From: Merluccius polli
Taxonomy: Eukaryota; Chordata; Actinopteri; Gadiformes; Merlucciidae
Direction of reading: 5' to 3'
DNA: 64,000 nt
Assembly: GCA_030340625.1 (NCBI GenBank)
Contig: JAOPHQ010000568.1
Location: 297,501-361,500, forward strand
Shown here: positions 25,588-35,910 of the stretch, in pieces
Position numbering within the stretch: position 1 is the first letter of the stretch
Layout of the letters: each line of letters starts with the position of its first letter
Translations under genes and position numbers: made by a program
The notes under the pieces: generated by a model
Databases searched by the model: none
What the model was told of the DNA's origin: nothing
What the model saw: the letters and a program-made list of their open reading frames with translations, nothing else

Positions 25588-27233
25588 AAGACCTCATCTG
25601 CCGCGAGCTGCAGATGGTCGACCCAGCTGAATGGAGACAGCAACAGGAGCAGGACCCCGACCTTAAACCTGTGCTACAGTGGGTGGAGGCTCAGCAGCAG
25701 CCACCATGGGAGGAAGTGGCAAGGTTCTCAGCAATAACCAAGGGGCTGTGGGCCAAATTCAGGGCTCTGCGGCTGTGTCAGGGGGTACTACAGCGGGCGT
25801 GGTCACAACCAGCAACAGGAGAACAGAGATGGCAGGTCGTGGTCCCCCATGGCCTGCAAGAGGCAGTGTTGGAGGCCATGCATGGAGCTGCAGGTTCGGG
25901 GCACTTTGGAGTGACTAAGACACTTAGACGCCTTCGCCAGAGCTTCTACTGGGGCCAGTGTCGGCGGGACGTAGAGGACTTCTGCCGCCGCTGCGATGCC
26001 TGTACAGCACGTAAGGGTCCCCCCGGTCGTTCTCATGCCCCGCTCCAGCAGCATACAGTGGGAGCCCCCATGGAGAGGGTGGCGGTGGATGTAGTAGGGC
26101 CGCTGCCTCGCTCCGACAAGGGTAACCGCTATGTACTCTCGGCCATCGACTACTTCACTAAATGGCCCGAAGCTTACGCTATTCCCGATCAGGAGGCAGT
26201 GACGGTGGCCGATGCGCTAGTGGAAGGCATGTTCAGCCGTTTTGGAGTGCCGGAGACCATTCACAGCGACCAGGGGAGGAATTTTGAGTCCCGGGTTTTT
26301 GCCTCTATGTGTGAGCGCCTAGGGATGCACAAAACCCGCACCACGCCCTTGCACCCTCAGAGCGATGGCTTAGTGGAGCGGTTTCATCGCACGTTGGGCC
26401 AGCAGCTGGCCATCATCACGTCACAGCACCAGCGAGATTGGGACGACCACCTACCCCTGGTGCTCATGGCTTGCCGCTCTGCCATGCAGGAAACCACCTC
26501 CTGCACGCCCTCTCTTCTCATGCTGGGGAGAGAGCTCCGTACCCCTGCCGAGCTGTCGTTTGGCCGACCACCAGACTCCCCAGAGGCCCCCCCAGGTCCA
26601 GAGTATGCCAGGAGGCTGCAGGACCGCCTAGATTTGGCCCACGCTTTTGCCCGGAAACAGCAGCAGCAAGCTGGGCTGAGGCAGAAGCGTAATTATGACG
26701 TGAGGACCCGAGGGAGACATTTTCAGGCTGGGGAACTGGTCTGGGTCTACAGCCCTCAGAGGAAAAAGGGGCGGTGCCCTAAGCTTGAGAGCCAGTGGGT
26801 GGGCCCTTGCAAGATACTGGAGAGGTGGGGAGAGGTGGTGTACAGGGTGCAGCTCCCCGGCAGGGGGAGGAGGGTGGCGCTTCATCGAGACCGGTTGGCC
26901 CCGTACCGTGGGGGCTCACAGGGGCAAGCAGAGGGGACACCAGCCTCGCCTATTCAGCCTCCCACGTCGCATCCAAATGGCGACGCCTCCATTTCCCGGC
27001 CTGGGACGCCAGGACCCCCACCCCCAACTCCGCCAGAGCTCACTCTGGGGCCCCCGTCAGGCCCAGACCCAGCTGAACCACCCCCCTCACCGTCACAGTC
27101 CCCTCCTCACGGGGAGAGCAACTCAGCCCCTGGTCCAGGTGCTCCAGCCCAGGAAGGAGGGCGGCCCCGCCGTCAGAGGAGACCCCCGGGGCGTTACAGG
27201 GACTTTGAAGACACTCTCTGGGAAGAGGAGTAG
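25490..27233 (+). CDS. pol: gypsy pol part 2: integrase
   Basis: Open for about 580 codons in a frame different from the RT part; the biological reading probably enters near 25490. A zinc-binding HHCC region is seen (HGAAGSGHFGVTKTLRRLR, then CRRCDAC). The integrase core has its three acidic residues in VAVDVVGPLP, IHSDQGRNFES and HPQSDGLVERF. The C-terminal part includes GELVWVYSPQRKKG and VALHRDRLAPYRG, then a Pro-rich tail ending WEEE. Integrase joins the cDNA to the chromosome. The core is uninterrupted, but the frame break upstream separates it from RT. Confidence 0.88.
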
Positions 27234-27460
27234 TTAGGAGTGAGACCCGAGTTCTTAGAAGGGCAAGAATGCGCCCTGGGCTCACTGGAAGTGATGGCAG
27301 TCTACCCAGATCTTCCTAGTTAGTAAAAGAAATGTTGGACATTAAAAAAAACAAAAAAACAAAAAACCAAAAAAAACATGCACTTTATTGAGTTGTTTTA
27401 TGCTCATGTATTTTTCTGTTCTGTGGTCACTGTTAGTCTCCTCGAGGGCGAGGATCTTTG

Positions 27461-27474
27461 TGGTGGGGGGGTAG
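27461..27474 (+). promoter_or_regulatory. Polypurine tract (plus-strand primer)
   Basis: GGTGGGGGGGTAG directly precedes the 3' LTR, as expected for a gypsy element. Confidence 0.6.
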
Positions 27475-27755
27475 TGTAGCGACCCTGGTATGTGTACTAG
27501 TGAGTGACAGCGCTGTAGTCCAATCACAAGCAGGGTTACTAGGTCCAGCAACATGGGGGCTTGTGATTGGGGGAGGTTGCGCAGTGTGTGTGGGTGTCTT
27601 CCTGTGCAAGCTCTGAGTAGTAGTGCGTGAAACGTGGGTGTAGAGCGATACATGTGTGCCTTGTTAAGCTGTTGTAAAGTTTCCGAAGTTCGTGGAATAA
27701 AGCCAACCGGCTGTTACACCGGATACCTGCCTCCGCTTCTTTTATGATCGTCACA
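27475..27755 (+). repeat. 3' LTR of the gypsy element
   Basis: 281 bp, one mismatch to 21363-21643 (CAAGCTC in place of CGAGCTC). Followed by ATAC. Confidence 0.92.
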
Positions 27756-28306
27756 ATACATACAAGCAAAAATATTACCACATATGTGAAAAAATAGACA
27801 TAAATCTAGCGTACACAGTTACCCAAAATATTCAGGCTAATAGTAATGATGGATCAAATTAACCTGTTTGACCAATAGTCGCAAGACCCATATAAGGACA
27901 CCAGGATGTAATCGAAAACACACAGAAACACGAAGCGGTGTAACTGAAAGAATATTCGGCATACTGAAAATGCGCTTCAGCTTATTTGACAGAAGAGCTG
28001 CATCATCTGTAAGCAGTGCTTGAAGTGGGCCGGTACGCACCGGCACTTTTTCTTGCGTACCGGCACTTGTCACAGGCTGCACCCCCACCCCCTCGTCGGT
28101 CGTAGGTCCGGGGTGGGTTATGATCGCGCCCCCCGTCGACAATCGCCCCCCCCCCCCCCCCCCCCCCCCCGCCGTACCGGCACTTATTTTTTTCCACTTC
28201 AAACACTGTCTATAAGCAAAGTAATCTCGGTCTAATGTTAGACCACATTGCAAATATATCACCATGCATTCAAAACCTCGTGATTCAGTGAGAGTGAGGC
28301 CAAAAC
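27756..28306 (+). repeat. Duplicated flank block X, copy 2
   Basis: Same block after the 3' LTR. It continues naturally into ATCGGAAAGTATG, so this copy looks like the original right flank. Confidence 0.9.
28014..28208. mobile_element. hAT MITE inside block X, copy 2
   Basis: Same element as 21902-22091, duplicated with block X. The poly-C run is longer here. Confidence 0.85.
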
Positions 28307-28727
28307 ATCGGAAAGTATGTCTTTGTGACATTTCTTTATTTACATTTTGTCAACGGAAAATGAAAAGCTGAAAAGATTTAAACAGAATAACTAATTATTT
28401 TTCCCTCTGATGGGCATGCGCGCGCTACGGCGGGATTGGACACGTCTGGGTCCAGTAGTGGCGATGCGCGATGTGCTCGCCATGGAACAAGCGCGCCTGC
28501 TTTTAAAGGGAATGTGAGCCGACGCTCTGATTGGTTTATTGCACGTTACGCCCAAACCACACCTATGACTAATGTAGCTACTTCAGACCAACCCATTTTA
28601 GATTTGCGCTGGGCGCAAGGGTCATTTATCCCGCCGGCATAATAGCAACAGCGCCCAAGATCCGCCCACAAAGCCACTTGCGCTTTGCGTTTCATACTTG
28701 CGTTTCAGACCTGCAAGATAGGGCCCC

Positions 28728-29967
28728 TAGTGTGTTATTGTCAACTCTAGTTGCAGAGTACAGACAATAAAACGCCGGTGAACCGCTAGACCAGAGGACG
28801 CCATTGACGACCGGAAGGACTGCAGGGTGACTCCTAACGAGGATTTCACCTCCAGTGCCGCCGGGTTTTGTCTGCCGGACCACGACCTGGTCCTCCAGGA
28901 CCGACGTGGACCTGTGAGTGGGACTTTCTGGGTCCTGTGTGTCTGTGTGTGTGTGTGGTCGGTCCACTGTGGTGTTTAAAGTTGCTGGTTGGTCTGAGTT
29001 TGTTATAGGGCCATATTGGTAAAAGGGGGAGGAAATGGGGACTTTGCCAAAGAAATCTGAGGGCATTTAAGTGTTGTGTTGTATTATTTTGCTATAAGCC
29101 AATTCAGCTTTGCATATATTTTCAGGTACTTCATTGATTTTACTAATTTTGGTAAAAGCAGTTTTCTTTAATATTACCCCGAAAGTGCTATTTGTTATTC
29201 CAAATGGGTCTGATTTGTGTTATTTGTGTTTTTGTTTTTCAAATTAAAGGGTTAATATTATTGGTACATTCCACAAAGTCGTGAGTAAACTTATTTCTTT
29301 TCATTTAAAAGAGTTGTCTGGGGTCCGTTATTTAAAATACAGTATATTGACAGTTTCTTTGTTTATTAGTAAGGTATTATAAGTTTCACCCAAAATAGCT
29401 AAACTGTTGCGGTAGCTACCGTAGGAAACTGAAGCCAAACACCATCATTCCAGTCTAAAGTTAGTGGTAGCAACTTAGGCATAAAATAGCGTTGGGGTGC
29501 TACATTTATTTAACACTTTCACACACCCATGATACAAAGTCTTCATCTTCCAGATTGTTCTCCATCTTCCAGAGTCATCCAGTCTGTAAACCCCGTCAAC
29601 CGAGGGCTCATAGTCCATTGTTTTTGGTCTGATGCCTAGTTTTGGAAGAGTCAGTGGGGTGATTTCTCCTGCAGACCAGCTTTTCAGCAGCACTTGTTCC
29701 TCCTTTTGATCATAAAGGATAATTTTAAATAATTTTGCCTAGGGCACAATATTAGCTAGGACTGGTTCTGGTTTTCAAAGTTAAAAATGCTGTTTATTTG
29801 TCTTGAAGCTACCTTGAGGAAAAAGGTATGAGATGACCAGCCTTTTCCATATCTGTTCCTGTCTCCAGGGAAGACATTTTGCAGGGCTGCTACAATGGAA
29901 AAGACAGAAGGGCAGTCGCCATATAACTTGCTGATGTGAAATTCCAAATCTGGATTCCAGAGTTTAA
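28728..29967. other. Unassigned, with minus-strand coding-like remnants
   Basis: The first part (28731-28930) is GC-richer and includes ACAATAAAACGCC. An LTR-like TGTTATTG start and a GGGGTGCTACA string near 29510 are seen, but I could not prove a pair. Coding-like pieces lie at 29490-29947 on the minus strand. Confidence 0.4.
29490..29947 (-). pseudogene. Unrecognised coding remnant
   Basis: Two minus-strand frames follow one another. One (29947-29756) contains HISKLYGDCPSVFSIVAALQ and NVFPGDRNRYGKGWSS. The other (29700-29490) contains EITPLTLPKLGIRPKTMDYE and SVDGVYRLDDSGRWRTIWKM. Their non-repetitive composition and Trp/Tyr/Gly content look like real protein rather than chance. They are separated by a stop and an about 50-bp gap, so the source is broken. 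I do not recognise the family. A transposon origin is likely from the surroundings but unproven. Confidence 0.35.
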
Positions 29968-30588
29968 AGGAGATATAGATTATATTTTGAACATTAATAT
30001 AGCAGCAAACAACTATTGGCTATGTAAAGGTATTGAGGAGTAATGGTGTCCTGACCAGATGTGTGTTGTAATCCGAGCTTCTCTTTTCTTTGTTTTGATA
30101 ATCGCACGTTCATGAGAGTTCATGTTAGTCCCTCCCTGTGAAATCGTTGCCCTCGTTGAGAGTGATGTTGCACACAGTGTTGTACACAGCGTGATGGCAG
30201 AGTTCAGTTCGAAGTGTTCAGCTGAAGGCGACCATGTTGAATGTCCTCCACCGAACAAACCATGTGTTTTGGCTAAAAAGGACAAAGAACAGAGACCAAA
30301 CTCAACATCGGTCTAGCTTTTCTGATGGAGAGATTTACATCCTCTTGCTTGCCTACTTACGTGGTCGCTTGACATTATTCACAAAGGTAACTTTATGTTG
30401 TTGGGTCTTCACACGCAGCTCTGTGATCTACAACAACTTGCAGACAACACGAAGGGAGGTGGGAAGGGAGAGGGAATGACAATTTAGGGGGAGGAGTTAA
30501 GAAGATAAAGAACACGCCCACTTGTTTTGTTCTGAGTACCTGGGGCTCTAGTGCGACGTCTAGTGGCTAAATATCGTCTACAGCTCCT
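29968..30588. mobile_element. TTAA-flanked MITE (Kolobok or piggyBac type)
   Basis: TIRs AGGAGATATAGATTATATTT and, reversed from the right end, AGGAGCTGTAGACGATATTT. Flanked by TTAA at 29964-29967 and 30589-30592. A short plus-strand frame (30122-30316, MLVPPCEIVALVESDVAHSV...) lies inside but has no recognisable domain. Confidence 0.75.
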
Positions 30589-30934
30589 TTAATTAACGCT
30601 AAAGTAATTAACTACAAACGGTCTGCAAATACGTTGGAAATGGTTGAACAAGGAAAGATTCACATACCCAATGAAAGTAGAGTGAATCTGTTTTAATGAG
30701 GTAAAGTCTCTGATCATAGACTTAAATAAATATTGACTATAGTGCGTGTGTTAATGACTGAAGTGAAGATGGACTTGGTGTGTGTATTGGATGCATGTGA
30801 CATTACGCTATATGCTACGCTTACGTGGTGGTTTTGGTGTGAATTTGGGGTACAATAACAATTCAGGAAATTTACACTATTAATGTATTGCATTGATTTG
30901 ATTTCTGGAGCCATCTCTTTTAATGACCCATACA

Positions 30935-31625
30935 TAGGGTGACCATTTCCAAACCACCAAAATGGACATTTTTCAGGATTTGATGGAAACTTTAAAAAAA
31001 TCATAACATGAATCCAAAATGTACAATATACACTTGACCGCACATGGTGTGTTTTTAAGTTCCCTTATGTTGGTCAATGGATAAGGAACATGTATTCTTG
31101 TATTTATGCTCTTGTAAATACCATAAAAGCTTTCTTAAATCAACAGCTACAGAACTATTTATTTGTGTAATTGATTTCAGTTCGTACAATATTGTACTTC
31201 AGAAAAAAGTGGAAAAACATTTAAATTGTCATCATGCAACATCAGGGTAACATAGATCAGGCTTTAGCCTACAATCATTAATACAAATATTTTGAAGAAT
31301 AACTAGATTTGATGGAACCAAAATAAAAACATTAGACAATCAATATAATACAATATCAATTATTTTGTGAGCTTTAATTATTCATCTAAGATACTGTTTA
31401 CTGGGTTGTTAGACAATTTGAAGTGAAATTTAATGATTTTAGTTTTTGAGCACCCTCACCGTGACTGCAAGTTATTCACGCTCTGTGATTTAATATTCAC
31501 AGCGGCCACAATCGAAAAGACCGGCACGACACTGGATCGGCAGCGTCTTTGGGTTTGGCCAATCGACAGACACGGTTTCCCAAAACTGGACTGTCCGTCC
31601 TAAAGCCAGACGAACGGCCACCCTA
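30935..31625. mobile_element. TAGGGTG-type MITE (hAT-like)
   Basis: Begins TAGGGTGACCATTTCC and ends CGAACGGCCACCCTA, inverted termini of the hAT style. The Tc1 element begins at its last TA. A TSD could not be confirmed because the right flank was disturbed. Confidence 0.55.
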
Positions 31626-33250
31626 GTACAGACCAAAAGTTTGGACACACCTTCTCATTCAATGAGTTTCCTTTCTTTTCATGACTATTGACATTGTAGA
31701 TTCACACTGAAGGCATCAAAACTATGAATTAACACATGTGGAAATATGTACTTAACAAAAAAGTGTAAAACAACTGAAAATACGCCTTATATTCTAGTTT
31801 CTTCTAAGTAGCCACCTTTTGCTCTGATTACTGTTTTGCACACACTCTGCATTCTCTTGATGAGCTTCAAGAGGTAGTCACCTGAAATGGTTTTCACTTC
31901 ACAGGTGTGCCCTGTCAGGTTTAATAAGTGGGATTTCTTGCCTTATAAATGGGGTTGGGACCATCAGTTGTGTTGTGCAGAAGTCAGGTGGATACACAGC
32001 TGATAGTCCTACTGAATAGACTGTTATAATTTGTATTATGGCAAGAAAAAAGCAGCTAAGTAAAGAAAAACGAGTGGCCATCATTACTTTAAGAAATGAA
32101 GGTCAGTCAGTCCGAAAAATTGGGAAAACTTTGAAAGTGTCCCCAAGTGCAGTCGCAAAAACCATCAAGCGCTACAAAGAAACTGGCTCACATGAGGACC
32201 GCCCCAGGAAAGGAAGACCAAGAGTCACCTCTGCTGCGGAGGATAAGTTCATCCGAGTCACCAGCCTCAGAAATCGCAGGTTAACAGCAGCTCAGATTAG
32301 AGACCAGGTCAATGCCACACAGAGTTCTAGCAGCAGACACATCTCTAGAACAACTGTTAAGAGGAGACTGTGTGAATCAGGCCTTCATGGTAGAATAGCT
32401 GCTAGGAAACCACTGCTAAGGACAGGCAACAAGCAGAAGAGACTTGTTTGGGCTAAAGAACACAAGGAATGGACATTAGACCAGTGGAAATCTGTGCTTT
32501 GGTCTGATGAGTCCAAATTTGAGATCTTTGGTTCCAACCACCGTGTCTTTGTGCGACGCAGAAAAGGTGAACGGATGGACTCTACATGCCTGGTTCCCAC
32601 CGTGAAGCATGGAGGAGGAGGTGTGATGGTGTGGGGGTGCTTTGCTGGTGACACTGTTGGGGATTTATTCAAAATTGAAGGCATACTGAACCAGCATGGC
32701 TACCACAGCATCTTGCAGCGGCATGCTATTCCATCCGGTTTGCGTTTAGTTGGACCATCATTTATTTTTCAACAGGACAATGACCCCAAACACACCTCCA
32801 GGCTGTGTAAGGGCTATTTGACCAAGAAGGAGAGTGATGGGGTGCTGCGCCAGATGACCTGGCCTCCACAGTCACCGGACCTGAACCCAATCGAGATGGT
32901 TTGGGGTGAGCTGGACCGCAGAGTGAAGGCAAAAGGGCCAACAAGTGCTAAGCATCTCTGGGAACTCCTTCAGGACTGTTGGAAGACCATTTCCGGTGAC
33001 TACGTCTTGAAGCTCATCAAGAGAATGCCAAGAGTGTGCGAAGCAGTAATCAAAGCAAAAGGTGGCTACTTTGAAGAACCTAGAATATAAGATATATTTT
33101 CAGTTGTTTCACACTTTTTTGTTAAGTATATAATTCCACATGTGTTAATTCATAGTTTTGATGCCTTCAGTGTGAATCTACAATTTTCATAGTCATGAAA
33201 ATAAAGAAAACTCTTTGAATGAGGTGTGTCCAAACTTTTGGTCTGTACTG
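31626..33250 (+). mobile_element. Tc1/mariner transposon, full length, intact transposase
   Basis: About 180-bp terminal inverted repeats: the left begins GTACAGACCAAAAGTTTGG, and the right is its complement ending GGTCTGTACTG. The arms are closely similar through the stretch containing TTAACACATGTGGAA. TA flanks both sides (31624-31625 and 33251-33252). The left tip lacks two bases (CA) expected from the right tip. A single complete transposase lies between. The copy lies between two inverted arms of a TAGGGTG-type element. High arm similarity and an open frame suggest a recent insertion. Confidence 0.9.
32038..33090 (+). CDS. Tc1-type transposase, DD38E (Intruder-like)
   Basis: A complete 350-codon frame starting MARKKQLSKEKRVAIITLRN. 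It would cut and paste the transposon at TA sites. The N-terminus has a paired-like double helix-turn-helix DNA-binding region (QSVRKIGKTLKVSPSAVAKT, then a second one near residues 80-115) with an intervening GRPR-type linker (RPRKGRPRV). Catalytic acidic residues lie in WSDESKFEIF, FQQDNDPKHTS and SPDLNPIEMVW. I count 38 residues between the second Asp and the Glu, whereas classic Tc1 and Sleeping Beauty have 34. The published DD38E 'Intruder' family has this spacing. There is a glycine-rich box (KHGGGGVMVWGCF). No stop or frameshift is present, so this copy may encode an active enzyme. Confidence 0.88.
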   Translation: MARKKQLSKEKRVAIITLRNEGQSVRKIGKTLKVSPSAVAKTIKRYKETGSHEDRPRKGRPRVTSAAEDKFIRVTSLRNRRLTAAQIRDQVNATQSSSSRHISRTTVKRRLCESGLHGRIAARKPLLRTGNKQKRLVWAKEHKEWTLDQWKSVLWSDESKFEIFGSNHRVFVRRRKGERMDSTCLVPTVKHGGGGVMVWGCFAGDTVGDLFKIEGILNQHGYHSILQRHAIPSGLRLVGPSFIFQQDNDPKHTSRLCKGYLTKKESDGVLRQMTWPPQSPDLNPIEMVWGELDRRVKAKGPTSAKHLWELLQDCWKTISGDYVLKLIKRMPRVCEAVIKAKGGYFEEPRI

Positions 33251-33345
33251 TACATGTTATACATGTTGCTACATTTTACATATGTTACATTAATGTTATA
33301 CATGTTGCTACATGTTACATATGTTACATACATGTTACATACATG
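33251..33345. repeat. ACATGTTACATA-type tandem repeat
   Basis: Degenerate repeats of TACATGTTATACATGTTGC and shorter forms directly after the Tc1 element. Confidence 0.8.
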
Positions 33346-33352
33346 TTCACAC

Positions 33353-33600
33353 ACCTAAGTGGCCATTTGTCTGGCTTTAGGATGGACAGTCCAGTTTTGG
33401 GAGACCGTGTCTGTTGATCGGCCAAACCCAAAGACGGAAGCTATTTTGTCCGCCTTTCGGCTGGCTGCCGATCCAGCATTGCGCCGGTCTGATTGCACTC
33501 ACTGTGAATGGTGGTATTAAATCACAGAGCGTGAATAACTTGCAGTCATTCACGGTCAGTGTGCAAATTACACCGTGGAGCTCACTCTCCCGGTAAAGTA
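33353..33600. mobile_element. Inverted partial copy of the TAGGGTG-type element
   Basis: 33356 onward (CTAAGTGGCCATTTGTCTGG) is an inverted, diverged match to 31445-31625. Shared blocks include CCCAAAACTGGACTGTCC and GCAAGTTATTCACGCTCTGT. The Tc1 element thus sits between opposed copies. Confidence 0.7.
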
Positions 33601-33689
33601 GCAGCACTCGTGGACAGTTTGACCAGATGTGATCTGGTTTGATCAGATGTGCTTGTTACAAACATCTTTATCAGGGACAGACTTGGACT

Positions 33690-34105
33690 AAAATGCAGGT
33701 CCCTGTTCAGTCAGAATGGAGGACTATGGAGGAGTGGATTGAGCAGTGCCTATCTCCAGAAAAAAAATCCACCTTCTAAACGACATGCAGAGCGACGTAA
33801 AGAGGAGGTTAACAAACTGGGAAAAAAACAAAATTAACAGAACACCGCGAAGCAAACAAAATGGGCAGTGAAAAGCTTTGATGACTGGTGTAAGAATGAA
33901 GGTGTGGTTATAGACTTTCAGACATTGTCAAAATAGCAGATCAATGACGTTTTGCAAGATGCCACTGTCAGAAACAGTGAAAGGCAAATTCTATGGCCTG
34001 AACAGCTACCTTGGTCTCCGTGCTGGCCTTAACTGATACATTAATGACCCACCCCTCAGTCTGTCCTGGTGCCTCCTCAAAGACACTGAGTTTACAAAGT
34101 GCTAG
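33690..34105 (+). pseudogene. Crypton-like (tyrosine recombinase) remnant
   Basis: Translated pieces in two frames read KWAVKSFDDWCKNEGVVIDF, then KGKFYGLNSYLGLRAGLN and YINDPPLSLSWCLLKDTEFT. This resembles the N-terminal, SAM-like part of Crypton and DUF3504-type recombinase proteins of fish. Stops and at least one frameshift interrupt it, and the catalytic C-terminal half is absent. Such proteins insert circular DNA through a tyrosine nucleophile; none of that machinery remains here. Assignment rests on the YGLNSYLGLRAGLNRYI-like motif from memory and should be treated as tentative. Confidence 0.4.
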
Positions 34106-34109
34106 CCTG

Positions 34110-34480
34110 GCCCTGCGTGAGCTATTGCTTTTAACATGCCTGTTTTCAATATGTACTTTTTCATATGTCCCAACAACAGGGCCTATGTGCCTGATCTATG
34201 TTACCCTGATGACAATTTAAATGTTTTTCCACTTTTTTGTGAACTACAATATTGTGCAAATGAAATAAATTGTTTACAATTTATTGTATTGTATAAATTG
34301 TATTTAAATACATTGACACATTGACTAAAATAAGACTAAAATGCTCAAACTTTTAGTCGACTGAAACTTGACTAGACTAAAAAGAGTATAAACGTGACTA
34401 AAACTAATAAAAACTAAAATGACAGTTTGACACAAAGACTAGACTAAAACTAAAATGAAAACAGGCCGCCCAAAACAACA
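34110..34480. other. AT-rich repeat-like sequence
   Basis: 34330-34460 has repeated GACTAAAA/CTAAAATGA motifs, as in some fish hAT MITEs. It could not be bounded. No gene. Confidence 0.4.
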
Positions 34481-34497
34481 TTACATACAAGGTAAGC

Positions 34498-34833
34498 ATG
34501 GACTCCTGTTGCTCTTGCTCCTGTGCCTCCCTTGTAGAAAAGATAGCTCTCCTAGAGAGGTGTATCTGTCAGCTACAGGAGGGAAAGACAGTGTCCATAG
34601 AAAAGACATACATCTTAGAGAAGAGCTTAGAGAAGAGACCTGCCAGACGGTCTTGTAGAGTTAGCGCTAGCACTAGCATTAGCTCCGTCCAGGGCACCCT
34701 GTCGGCAGCACCATTTGCGAAGGCAGGCAGCCCTCCTTGCAAGTCTTTTTTGGGGAATAAGTGCTCGTCATGGGTGACTCTGTTACACGGAAAGTTAGGT
34801 TACACACACCAGCTAATGTTATTTGCTCACCAG
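34498..34833 (+). pseudogene. L2-type LINE, part 1: ORF1 start
   Basis: The frame begins MDSCCSCSCASLVEKIALLE with a short coiled-coil-like Leu/Glu pattern and a basic stretch (EKRPARRSCRVSAS), as in ORF1 of fish L2/CR1-group LINEs. In a shifted frame it reaches VMGDSVTRKVRLHTPANVIC, the GDS block of an SGNH-esterase-like domain. The LINE sequence then stops at a CAG, where a Harbinger transposon begins, and resumes in frame after that element at 41309. ORF1 proteins bind the LINE RNA. This copy has at least one frameshift. Confidence 0.7.
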
Positions 34834-35910
34834 GGGGGTGTTCCTTAACGCGGATAAAGGAGCAGCTTGAGCCATCACTGTGGCTTATATGATTCCCTGC
34901 TCAGTAACCATGGTAAATTGTACCACAGAACTAGACTGCTCCGTCGCAGGCTAACTGCATTAATGTACGTGTTTTTACTTTAGTTCCAAAGACCACATTA
35001 ATAAAAATAAAGTCATGACAGTCATGTTTTACCACTTTCACTCTCTTCAAAATCCATCCATCAAACTTTATTTATATAGCACAAGTCATACATCAAATGC
35101 AACTCCAAATGCTAAAGATGAAAAGCAAAGAAAAGAACGAGGTGAAATACAAAAAAAATCCTTATTTAACTGCCTCTGATTGCCTACCACTCGTTGCCTT
35201 CATTGGTTAGATTGTTTAAGGTAAAAATATCATGGTCAGAGCTAATCAAAGGCAGAGTAGGAGCAGATCTTAGCAGAATGTGGGTGGGGACTATAATAAT
35301 GGCCAAAGCCAATAGGTTGATTGACATAGGCCTAGGCTATATATGCAGTGCATCTAAGGACCACAATCTTTCCAACCAACTATGGCATGTCCATTCATTG
35401 ATGACCCTGTGGAGGAAGGTGCTCAGATCCTACACAGAGCGTTCACACCACCAGCCCCAAGGGTCTTCAGAGACAGGAGCAATCCACTGGGCTTCCCTGA
35501 TGAGTACCTGTGGGAGGTACAGGTTCAGTAGGCCCAGCATAGTTTACCTATGTAGTCTGCTGGAACCACACATTAGGAAGCACACTCGCCCTAGCAAAGC
35601 CCTGACCACAGTTCAATCTGTCTGAATAGCTCTGCATTTCTTTGCCTGTGGGACATTCTTGTGTTGGTGATGCAGAAGGTCTTGCCTTCAACTGTATGCC
35701 GGGAAATAGGAAGGGTATACCTTGCTTTGCGGCGGTACCTCAATATTTTCATCACTGTCCCTGGCCATCTCAAAACACAGAGAATCAAGGAGGTGTTTCA
35801 TTCAATTGCAGGTATGTGACAGTTAAAATACATGTAAAGTAGACTACAGGCTGACATGTCTCTGTATTAACTTAATCCTCTCCTTTAGGCTTCCCCAATG
35901 TTATACACCA

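Larger units (their letters stand above)
21363..27755 (+). mobile_element. Ty3/gypsy LTR retrotransposon, nearly complete
   Basis: Two 281-bp LTRs (21363-21643 and 27475-27755) begin TGTAGCGACC, end GATCGTCACA and differ at one position, so the insertion is recent. The bases ATAC occur before the first LTR and directly after both LTRs, consistent with a 4-bp TSD. Between them lie a primer-binding site, gag, PR-RT-RNase H, integrase and a G-rich tract, in the usual gypsy order. The 5' side is abnormal: 545 bp of flank-like sequence and a 26-bp LTR tail separate the first LTR from the primer-binding site. A frame break before integrase makes this copy probably inactive. It is a retrotransposon; no envelope-like frame is seen. 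Confidence 0.9.
20975..28727. mobile_element. Older MITE interrupted by the gypsy element and by another MITE
   Basis: Sequence at about 20975-21120 (TGGTGCTATTCTGCACTTTC onward) and at about 28390-28727 (with TTTATTGCACGTTACGCCC and ending GATAGGGCCCCTA) matches, in reverse, the abundant fish hAT-type MITE that starts TAGGGCCC. The two parts are separated by the nested MITE at 21124 and the gypsy insertion at 21363-28306. The left terminus is not identified. Confidence 0.45.

Noticed and set aside
22310..27233. An envelope gene that would make the gypsy element retrovirus-like
   Set aside because: Integrase is followed directly by a Pro-rich tail, a short spacer and the 3' LTR. There is no further frame.
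28731..29516. A full LTR between TGTTATTG and GGTGCTACA
   Set aside because: It has TG...CA ends and AATAAA-like sequence, but no second copy, primer-binding site or TSD in the window.
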